The translations under genes and the position numbers were made by a program. This document shows positions 7,033 to 12,224 of a stretch of 12,224 bases of DNA, piece after piece. The notes beneath the pieces are model-generated. The model was given only the letters and a program-made list of their open reading frames with translations, ran no database searches and was not told where the DNA came from. The stretch is from an uncultured Bacteroidales bacterium (GTDB lineage Bacteria > Bacteroidota > Bacteroidia > Bacteroidales > WCHB1-69): positions 1 through 12,224 of the forward strand of contig ONXT01000013.1 in NCBI GenBank assembly GCA_900321845.1. Reading direction: 5' to 3'. How positions within the stretch are numbered: position 1 is the first letter of the stretch; each line of letters opens with the position of its first letter.

Positions 7033-8298
7033 CTAACCCACAACCGCTTTATCCAGATGAATGGAGTGCGACCCCTTGATTAAAATCATGGAATCGGCAA
7101 ACGGATGTTGCTGCAAATAATCATTTAACGCCTCCACATTGGGGAAGACTTTCATTCCTTGTATTTGGAGAGCGGCGAAATTCTCACCCACAAAAAAGGC
7201 ATCGATGTTTTGTGCCTTGCAAAGTTCAACGATATGGCGGTGCTCACCTTCACTGATGTGCCCCAATTCCAGCATATCACCCAAAATCGCCTTCTTGTTG
7301 GGATGTGTCAGGTGGGCAAGGTTCAAAATGGCGGCCTTCATACTCGTGGGGTTGGCGTTATAGAAATCCGCAATCACCACATTGCTGCCGACCTGATTGA
7401 TTTGTGAGCGGTTATTGGTCGGGACATAGTTGCTAATAGCTTCAGCAGCAGCACTTTCCGATATTCCAAAATGCTTGCCAATTGCGATAGCGCAAAGGAT
7501 GTTCACAAGATTGTAATCCCCGGTCAGATGCGTGCGGAAGGTGACATCGCCCACCTTGATTGACAGATAGGGATTCATATCGACGATTTCGCCGTCGCAA
7601 GTGCTGCCTTCACATTTACCATATTTAATAATGGTAGTGGATGGGGTGGCCATCTCGGCACACTTCGTTAAAATAGCATCGCCCCCATTGACGAACAGCG
7701 TGCCATCCCGTTTTATAACAGACTCATACAGAGCACTTTTTGTTTTAATAATATTCTCTTCCGAACCGAAGCCCTCCAAATGCGCCTTTCCGATAGTGGT
7801 AATCACGCCATAGGTTGGCTGAGAAATTTGGCAGAGGTCGGCGATTTCGCCCGGATGGTTGGCGCCCATTTCCACAATTGCGATTTCTGTATCAGCGGGA
7901 ATCGACAGCAGCGTGAGCGGCACACCAATGTGGTTGTTAAAGTTACCTTGGGTGAAAGAGATTTTGAATTTGGTTTTCAACACCGTAGCTATCAGCTCTT
8001 TAGTGGTAGTTTTACCATTTGTTCCCGTGATGCCGATCACAGGAATCTTCAAATTCCGGCGATGTTCGGCGGCCAATTCCTGCAATGCTTTCAGCGAATC
8101 CTGCACCACGATGCAGCGCGGATGATCCGTCAGTTCCACATTTTCGGTCACCACGTAAGCAGCCCCTTGCTCAAGAGCCTGAGTGGCGAAGCGATTACCG
8201 TCGAAATTTTCACCCTTTAAGCAGAAAAAAAGACACCCGGGGGTGATTTTCCGTGTGTCGGTACAAATTTGCGGGTGTTTCAGATAGATGGAATACAT
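7033..8298 (-). CDS. murF: UDP-N-acetylmuramoyl-tripeptide--D-alanyl-D-alanine ligase
   Basis: A 421-residue cytoplasmic Mur ligase, which adds D-Ala-D-Ala to the UDP-MurNAc-tripeptide to complete the peptidoglycan precursor. Motifs: substrate-binding N-domain with CTDTRKITPGCLFFCLKG (12-29), ATP-binding GTNGKTT (92-98), NNHIGVP (121-127), EMGANHPGEI (143-152), KAHLEGFGS (171-179), NNRSQ (295-299), DFYNANPTS (311-319), GDMLELG (340-346) and KGSHSIHLDK (408-417). The start at 8298 (MYSIYLKHP) is chosen because it begins the conserved N-domain. The frame stays open to an ATG at 8391, but those 31 codons mostly read through a heptad repeat array and look spurious. It stands apart from any division and cell-wall cluster, in a minus-strand block with secreted proteins. 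Confidence 0.95.
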   Translation of the reverse strand: MYSIYLKHPQICTDTRKITPGCLFFCLKGENFDGNRFATQALEQGAAYVVTENVELTDHPRCIVVQDSLKALQELAAEHRRNLKIPVIGITGTNGKTTTKELIATVLKTKFKISFTQGNFNNHIGVPLTLLSIPADTEIAIVEMGANHPGEIADLCQISQPTYGVITTIGKAHLEGFGSEENIIKTKSALYESVIKRDGTLFVNGGDAILTKCAEMATPSTTIIKYGKCEGSTCDGEIVDMNPYLSIKVGDVTFRTHLTGDYNLVNILCAIAIGKHFGISESAAAEAISNYVPTNNRSQINQVGSNVVIADFYNANPTSMKAAILNLAHLTHPNKKAILGDMLELGHISEGEHRHIVELCKAQNIDAFFVGENFAALQIQGMKVFPNVEALNDYLQQHPFADSMILIKGSHSIHLDKAVVG

Positions 8299-8305
8299 TT
8301 TAGAG

Positions 8306-8357
8306 TTGAAAATTGAAAATTGAAAGTTGAGAATTGAAAGTTGAAAGTTGAAAGTTG
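8306..8357. repeat. Heptanucleotide tandem array upstream of murF
   Basis: Seven consecutive 7-base units on the plus strand (TTGAAAA twice, TTGAAAG, TTGAGAA, then TTGAAAG three times) plus a final TTG. The array begins 7 bases upstream of the murF start, so it would form the mRNA leader of murF. Because its 7-base period carries no stop on the minus strand in this frame, it lengthens the apparent murF frame. It is related to the units at 11191-11250 and 12022-12075. Confidence 0.9.
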
Positions 8358-8398
8358 CGGCACAATTTCGCGCACGGATTGTTATAGCCAAATCAGGG

Positions 8399-9085
8399 TC
8401 AATTATTCAGAAAATAGGGGGCGCTTTTGGTGAATTTATGCGTCTTCTTATTCCAGACCAAATCCAGCATTGTGCCGTCAAGATATTTGAAAATTCGTTG
8501 ATAATCAGACTTTTCCAATTCGTCGAGGCACGTATAGATCACCATGATGTCGTGACCGCTATGGGGCAGTTGCAACTGCACCTTCACTTGAAAGTCCTTG
8601 ACGATATTCTGCGGGGTATAGTAATTTTTTTCGAGGCGGGAGACGTTGAAGATATCCTCCAATTGGAATTCGGGGAGGTAGTTTTCGGTTGGAGCCGGCT
8701 CCCACACATAGCGGGCACTGGCAGGTTCGGCGGAGGAATGAACCCGGAAGAATTTGATTTTGGAGCCGCAACTGATGCCGCAACGCGTTTCGCAAAGCGC
8801 CACCAACAGCGTGTCGCTCTCCAATTTCCAGACGGAAACTTCGTAAATCACCTCCAACGGGGTGACAATCCGGATAAAACGGGCGCGTTTGTCGTAAATC
8901 ACCAACTTGTAATTTTCATAATCGCCCTTGGTGTTGCCGTTAAACTTCACCATCTTTTCGCGGATATCCATCGGCACATCCATCTCCTTTTCCGGAAAAT
9001 GCAACAGAATTTCGCTGATGCTTTGCGCTTTTACATTAAAAAGCAGGCAAACAATCAGTGAAAGAAAACAGATTCTCTTGAACAT
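8399..9085 (-). CDS. Small secreted protein of unknown function, possibly DUF3256-like
   Basis: A 228-residue exported protein. The ATG at 9085 gives a good signal peptide (MFKR, hydrophobic core, NVKA before Gln21); an in-frame ATG at 9193 would overlap the neighbouring gene and is rejected. The mature protein starts SISEILLHFPEKEMDVPMD and contains a cysteine cluster, CETRCGISCGSK, with Cys98, Cys102 and Cys106, about midway. This layout, a short periplasmic protein with a mid-sequence Cys motif before a KIKFF strand, recalls the DUF3256 group of Bacteroidales, but that is from memory and uncertain. No lipobox is present. It begins 49 bases after the DUF819 gene ends and is followed by a 100-base gap to murF, so all may share a transcript. 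Confidence 0.75.
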   Translation of the reverse strand: MFKRICFLSLIVCLLFNVKAQSISEILLHFPEKEMDVPMDIREKMVKFNGNTKGDYENYKLVIYDKRARFIRIVTPLEVIYEVSVWKLESDTLLVALCETRCGISCGSKIKFFRVHSSAEPASARYVWEPAPTENYLPEFQLEDIFNVSRLEKNYYTPQNIVKDFQVKVQLQLPHSGHDIMVIYTCLDELEKSDYQRIFKYLDGTMLDLVWNKKTHKFTKSAPYFLNN

Positions 9086-9134
9086 TTCGCAATGGATTTT
9101 GGGATAATTGATTAACGAAAATTTGGATAGAAAA

Positions 9135-10316
9135 TTATAGGAACATGGCCAAGAAGTATGCCATGGCAGCTCCGAGATAAGTTCCTGCAGCATAGCCGAT
9201 TAAGCCGATGCAGATGCCGCTGATGAGCACTTTTTTGTTTCCCATGGCACCCACAACCGGCGGCACGAAAGGCGGGGAACAAAGCAATCCGACATTCGCC
9301 ACGCAGAACAAGTCGCCGTTCACCTTGAAAATCCTGCAAAGAACGAAGTGCAAAACCACCGACACGACAATGATGTAGAGGAGGAAAAGCAGCAGAGATA
9401 TAGCACTGGCATCGATGGCGTGAACATCAAATTGCGAAGCCACAATGATGCTGAAAACGAGGATGAAGAACATGCCGAGCTCGAAGGTTTTGGGCAGTTC
9501 GCGCACTTTTTTTACGAACGAGAGGGCTATGGATAACGTGGTGGTGGTGAGGATGATGACCAATTCGTTGGTGAATTTTCCCGTGAGCAGTTTTGACAGC
9601 AGGGCACCCACGCCGAAAAGTGCGATGGCGAGCAATAGCGCGAGGAGGGTTCTGCCGAAAACGCGCGGTTTCAACATACCGTCGTACTGCTCCACGCCGC
9701 TGTCCACCGTGCCATGGTGCTCCACGGAGACGGATTCATCGGCAAAGGGCAGGAGTTTGCGGAACACTTTGTAGCCGCCCGCCACGATGAAAACGATGAA
9801 GGGGAAGGTGACGAGCATCTCGAAGGTCAGCACGAGCGAAATGGTGTTGGGGTTGACCTTGAGGGCGGCACCGAGGGCACTGAAGTTCATGGTTCCGCCC
9901 GTGTAGATGGCGGTCATCATGCCGGCGACGTTGGGCAAGTCGGCAATGCCGGAGTGACGGAAAACGAAAAAGCCAGAGACCACCGCCACGACAATGGCAA
10001 TGAGTCCGCCGACCAGCGCCGCCGCCGTCTTCGGAAGCGATTTCGTCCACATCCGGAAGTCGCAGTTGAACAGCATAAGCGGGATGGCGAGCATGATGGC
10101 AATGTCGCGGATCCACGTTTGCGAGGTTTGAACTTGGGCGGTGAGCGCGGGATCGCTGAAATCAAGCCAGCCGAAAAGCGACGCAGCAATACCGACCGCG
10201 TAGGCCAACATCACCGTCCCGATTTTTCGAGCCCAGCCGAACTTCTTGTATAACAGAATGATAAGTGCGGGAATCAAGAGATAACAAACTGAAATCAGTA
10301 GGGTTGTCATCATCAT
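9135..10316 (-). CDS. DUF819 family integral membrane protein (YjcL-like)
   Basis: A 393-residue polytopic membrane protein with about ten to eleven hydrophobic segments (roughly 5-23, 33-50, 71-85, 97-118, 155-178, 217-238, 246-268, 278-295, 303-325 and two near the C-terminus). Two conserved-looking motifs fit DUF819: MMTAIYTGGTMNFSALG (133-149) and, near the end, a Pro/Gly-rich SPPFVPPVVGAMGNKK. The family resembles secondary transporters, but no substrate is established, so none is assigned. A hydrophilic loop at about 190-215 lies between the two halves. Starts at 10316, 10313 and 10310 are all possible (MMM). It is the first gene of the minus-strand block, with a promoter at 10346-10375. 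Confidence 0.87.
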   Translation of the reverse strand: MMMTTLLISVCYLLIPALIILLYKKFGWARKIGTVMLAYAVGIAASLFGWLDFSDPALTAQVQTSQTWIRDIAIMLAIPLMLFNCDFRMWTKSLPKTAAALVGGLIAIVVAVVSGFFVFRHSGIADLPNVAGMMTAIYTGGTMNFSALGAALKVNPNTISLVLTFEMLVTFPFIVFIVAGGYKVFRKLLPFADESVSVEHHGTVDSGVEQYDGMLKPRVFGRTLLALLLAIALFGVGALLSKLLTGKFTNELVIILTTTTLSIALSFVKKVRELPKTFELGMFFILVFSIIVASQFDVHAIDASAISLLLFLLYIIVVSVVLHFVLCRIFKVNGDLFCVANVGLLCSPPFVPPVVGAMGNKKVLISGICIGLIGYAAGTYLGAAMAYFLAMFL

Positions 10317-10345
10317 AACAATAGCGTTTTAATTTTCAAACGGTG

Positions 10346-10375
10346 CAAAAATACGATTTTTATCTGAAAATCAAA
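10346..10375 (-). promoter_or_regulatory. Bacteroides-type promoter for the DUF819 gene
   Basis: On the minus strand TATTTTTG (10353-10346) fits TAnnTTTG exactly, and TTTG (10375-10372) lies 18 bases upstream as the -33 box. The -7 box is 29 bases before the DUF819 ATG. It probably drives the whole block down to the YD-repeat lipoprotein, since I see no equally good promoter inside it. Confidence 0.65.
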
Positions 10376-10416
10376 GTAATGTTACCGCAAGGGAGAGTCC
10401 ATCGTAAAAAAAGTAT

Positions 10417-10424
10417 TACTTTTG
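10417..10424 (+). promoter_or_regulatory. -7 promoter box for lpxH
   Basis: TACTTTTG fits TAnnTTTG exactly, 16 bases before the lpxH ATG, implying a very short leader. No TTTG is found at the expected -33 distance, so the promoter may be weak or activator-dependent. It is divergent from the DUF819 promoter about 70 bases away. Confidence 0.5.
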
Positions 10425-10440
10425 CAAACCAAAAACGACG

Positions 10441-11208
10441 ATGGAATTTCCTGATTTTCAACGAGCGATCACCTTGGAGGGCAATGTCTATTTCGCCTCC
10501 GACTTTCACCTGGAAAACACGCCCGAAAGCCGCGTGCGCGAGGAAGAGATTGTGCGCTGGTTGGACGGGATTTCCGACCACGTCCAACATCTTTTTCTGT
10601 TGGGCGACATCTTCGATTTCTGGTTTGAATACAAGGATGTAGTGCCGCGCGGCTACTACTCCTTTTTTGCAAAATTAGCGGAATTGAAGAAGAAAAACGT
10701 TGAGTTTTACTACTTTACGGGAAACCACGACATGTGGGTGAAGGACTATTTCGCAAAAGAATTCGGAATGAGGATCTTCCGCCAACCCACCCCTTTCATC
10801 ATCAACGGGAAACGCTGTCTGATTGGGCACGGCGACGGGCTGGACAAACGCGACAAAGGTTACCTCCTCATCAAAAGGATCTTCAACTGCCGGTTCAACA
10901 TCGCACTTTACGGGGCACTGCCTCCACGATGGGCCTTCGCTATCGCCCGCGCCTGCTCCCACAAAAGCCGCCAATCCAACTCCTCCAAAAAGAAAAAACT
11001 CAACGAAAACGAAGCCTCCGTGATGAACTACATACACGAATACCTCCAACACTCCCCCGCCGACTGCTTCATCTTCGGACACAGGCACCGCCCCCTCGAA
11101 ATCTCCGTAAACGATACCGTAACCTACTATAACACAGGCGATTGGCTCTTTCACAAATCATATCTGAAATGGACAGAAGGGGGAATTGAGCTGAAAGTTG
11201 AGAATTGA
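10441..11208 (+). CDS. lpxH: UDP-2,3-diacylglucosamine diphosphatase (lipid A biosynthesis)
   Basis: A 255-residue calcineurin-like metallophosphoesterase. Metal-binding motifs are all present: SDFHL (Asp21, His23), GDIFDFW (Asp56), GNHD (94-97), GHGDG (His130) and GHRHRP (His214, His216). The order and spacing match LpxH, which cleaves UDP-2,3-diacylglucosamine to lipid X at the inner face of the cytoplasmic membrane. Bacteroidota proteins have GNHD where E. coli LpxH has GNRD. The segment 140-185, with RWAFAIARACSHKSRQ, corresponds to the LpxH lid insertion. The ATG at 10441 is 16 bases after a -7 box. The last few codons and the TGA fall in a heptad repeat array, so the C-terminal tail (LKVEN) may have been set by the repeat. 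A different phosphoesterase role is possible but less likely. Confidence 0.85.
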   Translation: MEFPDFQRAITLEGNVYFASDFHLENTPESRVREEEIVRWLDGISDHVQHLFLLGDIFDFWFEYKDVVPRGYYSFFAKLAELKKKNVEFYYFTGNHDMWVKDYFAKEFGMRIFRQPTPFIINGKRCLIGHGDGLDKRDKGYLLIKRIFNCRFNIALYGALPPRWAFAIARACSHKSRQSNSSKKKKLNENEASVMNYIHEYLQHSPADCFIFGHRHRPLEISVNDTVTYYNTGDWLFHKSYLKWTEGGIELKVEN

Positions 11209-11250
11209 GAATTGAAAGATTAGAGATGAAGGGATGAAAGGATGAAAAGG
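11191..11250. repeat. Heptad repeat array at the end of lpxH (left copy)
   Basis: Plus-strand units CTGAAAG, TTGAGAA, TTGAGAA, TTGAAAG, ATTAGAG and ATGAAGG (11191-11232), then two looser GATGAAA units. The lpxH stop at 11206-11208 lies inside it. The core TGAAAGATTAGAGATGAAG (11213-11231) is identical to 12044-12062, on the other side of the lipoprotein gene and in the same orientation. Confidence 0.85.
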
Positions 11251-11265
11251 GGTATGTAGGGCTGT

Positions 11266-11312
11266 CATAACATGGCGCCTATCGCGGGTTGCACCGCGTG
11301 CGTCCATGTATG
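11266..11312. repeat. GC-rich imperfect palindrome, possible bidirectional terminator or REP-like element
   Basis: A 47-base element folds into one long hairpin: CATA/TATG and CATGG/CCATG outside, CGC (11276-11278)/GCG (11300-11302) in the middle, and CGCGG (11283-11287)/CCGCG (11294-11298) around a GTTGCA loop. That is about 17 pairs with small bulges at A11270, T11303 and 11279-11282/T11299. It sits between the stops of two convergent genes and is much richer in G+C than its surroundings. A bidirectional terminator or a dispersed REP-type element are both possible. No second copy is seen in this window. Confidence 0.7.
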
Positions 11313-11319
11313 CCGTTCG

Positions 11320-11976
11320 TTATTCTTTTTCCACAAAAATGATAAAATCCCACTCTGCGGGATTCCCTCCTCCCACACTTGGCGTGTACAAGAATACTGC
11401 GACTTTTTTGTTGGTTTTGCTGTAATAATGCTGAAATTCAGGCTGTTTGGAAATGGTTTCCCAAACATTTTCAATCATGGTTTCGTCAACGATACCATGT
11501 TCCCATGGGAGCGTTTGTTGTGCACCCGATATATCGATAAAGCAGACTCTGTCGTTCCCTGGGTAGGAGAGTCCTGCGGATTGAGCGGGCAATTCCATAA
11601 AGGAGGTGGGGAAATGAAGATTCCCACACCCATTCCAAAAAATACCTCCATAAAAAAGGAGATGACTGGGATTCTCATAAAACAATTTGATATATCCAAA
11701 ATCACAAGGAGGACAATAGGTTGCCAGAAAAGGAATAGTGTCCGAGGAATCATTGGTACTATCCACATTCACAGTGGTGTATCCCTCATATTGAAAGGTT
11801 TGGTAATCCACTTTCATGATCAGAATATTGCTGTCGGCCCCTGGAATGTCGATTTCTACAGGGGCTGGTTCGGGAGTGTCAGGTTCAACGGGCACTTTTT
11901 CACAGCTGAATGCGAGAACGGCAAGGAAGAATACTCCTGTCATTTCCCAGATACGTTTAAGCAGAAGATGTTTCAT
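11320..11976 (-). CDS. Orphan lipoprotein of unknown function
   Basis: A 218-residue predicted lipoprotein. The signal peptide (MKHLLLKRIW, then a hydrophobic core) ends in LAFSC with Cys25. The lipobox is relaxed, with Ala at -3 and Phe at -2, which is tolerated in Bacteroidota. The next about 20 residues are a Pro/Glu-rich linker (EKVPVEPDTPEPAPVEID). The mature domain has ILIMKVDYQTFQYEG (51-65), a YCPPCDFGYI motif with Cys88 and Cys91, and Cys117. The CPPC looks like a redox motif but nothing else resembles thioredoxin, so disulfide structure is as likely. I recognise no family. The minus frame is preferred over the overlapping plus frame because of the signal peptide and the exact -7 box 22 bases upstream. 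It converges on lpxH and is flanked on both sides by the same heptad repeat. Confidence 0.8.
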   Translation of the reverse strand: MKHLLLKRIWEMTGVFFLAVLAFSCEKVPVEPDTPEPAPVEIDIPGADSNILIMKVDYQTFQYEGYTTVNVDSTNDSSDTIPFLATYCPPCDFGYIKLFYENPSHLLFYGGIFWNGCGNLHFPTSFMELPAQSAGLSYPGNDRVCFIDISGAQQTLPWEHGIVDETMIENVWETISKQPEFQHYYSKTNKKVAVFLYTPSVGGGNPAEWDFIIFVEKE

Positions 11977-11997
11977 TGGTTACGGGGAATTTGGGCG

Positions 11998-12005
11998 CAA
12001 AGATA
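11998..12005 (-). promoter_or_regulatory. -7 promoter box for the orphan lipoprotein
   Basis: The minus strand reads TATCTTTG, an exact TAnnTTTG, 22 bases before the lipoprotein ATG. No TTTG is found at the -33 distance; that region is occupied by the start of a heptad repeat array. Confidence 0.5.
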
Positions 12006-12021
12006 CGACAAGTTCGTTAAA

Positions 12022-12075
12022 CTGAGAATTGAAATTTGAAAACTGAAAGATTAGAGATGAAGAGATGAAAAGATT
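12022..12075. repeat. Heptad repeat array upstream of the orphan lipoprotein (right copy)
   Basis: Plus-strand units CTGAGAA, TTGAAAT, TTGAAAA, CTGAAAG, ATTAGAG and ATGAAGA (12022-12063), then GATGAAA-like remnants. The last three units are almost the same as at 11212-11232, giving direct repeats about 830 bases apart with the lipoprotein gene between them. Confidence 0.85.
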
Positions 12076-12155
12076 AAAGGATTATTTCTGAGGGTAGTGG
12101 AAATTGACGGGGCAAAAGTAGGGAAATTTTGACTATGACATAACCAAAAGTTTTG

Positions 12156-12163
12156 TACATTTG
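12156..12163 (+). promoter_or_regulatory. -7 promoter box for a gene at the right edge
   Basis: TACATTTG fits TAnnTTTG exactly, 18 bases before an ATG. A TTTTG at 12127-12131 lies 24 bases upstream, somewhat further than the normal 19-21, so the -33 match is doubtful. Confidence 0.45.
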
Positions 12164-12181
12164 GCGGCTCAAATTTGTTTT

Positions 12182-12224
12182 ATGAAAAATTGTTGGAACC
12201 CATCGTCCATGTCGGCAGCAACGG
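12182..12224 (+). CDS. 5' end of an unidentified gene (truncated by the window)
   Basis: An ATG at 12182 follows a -7 box and opens a frame of 14 codons to the window edge, too short to identify (MKNCWNPSSMSAAT). The next frame, which lacks an ATG here, reads LLEPIVHVGSN from a TTG at 12190 and looks more like ordinary protein, so the true start or a base-count error in the five-A run at 12185-12189 cannot be excluded. Confidence 0.35.
   Translation, partial: MKNCWNPSSMSAAT

Noticed and set aside
8306..8357. Short evenly repeated units as a possible CRISPR array
   Set aside because: The units are only seven bases long with no spacers and no cas genes nearby, so this is a simple tandem repeat.
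8348..9061. 237-codon plus-strand open frame
   Set aside because: It begins in the heptad array and is antisense to the small secreted protein, which has a good signal peptide.
9714..10253. 179-codon plus-strand open frame
   Set aside because: It is antisense to the DUF819 gene; its product is an implausible Glu/Gly/His/Asp-rich chain typical of the reverse of a hydrophobic coding sequence.
11272..12039. 255-codon plus-strand open frame
   Set aside because: It starts inside the palindrome, has no signal or domain, and is antisense to a lipoprotein frame that has a signal peptide, a lipobox and an exact -7 box.

Overview
The window looks like ordinary chromosomal DNA from a member of the Bacteroidota, most likely an uncultured Bacteroidales. 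Four things point that way. Promoter -7 boxes match the Bacteroides-type TAnnTTTG at several gene starts. Starts are preceded by A/T-rich stretches rather than Shine-Dalgarno sites. The outer-membrane and lipid A genes are those of a Gram-negative. Orphan lipoproteins and a DUF819 membrane protein complete the picture. I see no phage, transposase, CRISPR, rRNA or tRNA.

Layout. The left edge (1-348, +) is the 3' end of an unidentified gene. A class I aminotransferase of the aspartate aminotransferase type follows (416-1648, +) and ends at a long inverted repeat. The small ribosomal protein gene rpmH (1882-2040, +) has a good promoter and an intrinsic terminator. Next is a tight plus-strand run: a SurA-like periplasmic chaperone/prolyl isomerase (2126-3478), a MoxR AAA+ ATPase (3489-4466), a DNA polymerase III delta' subunit (4466-5626, overlapping the moxR stop by one base) and a NUDIX hydrolase (5645-6127).

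A minus-strand block converges on that run. In transcription order it holds a DUF819 membrane protein (10316-9135), a small secreted protein (9085-8399), murF (8298-7033) and a lipoprotein with YD-like repeats (6985-6158). Divergent from it is an LpxH-type UDP-2,3-diacylglucosamine diphosphatase (10441-11208, +). An orphan lipoprotein (11976-11320, -) converges on lpxH. A promoter and the first few codons of a further plus-strand gene lie at the right edge.

Functionally the region is mainly envelope biogenesis (SurA, MurF, LpxH, lipoproteins) mixed with housekeeping genes for translation, replication and amino-acid metabolism. I do not see a coherent new multi-gene system. The most unusual material is intergenic: heptanucleotide arrays built on NTGAANN occur in four gaps, two of them flank the orphan lipoprotein and share a 19-base core, and a GC-rich 47-base imperfect palindrome sits between lpxH and that lipoprotein. 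One array extends the open frame upstream of murF and another supplies the stop codon of lpxH, so both affect gene-boundary calls.
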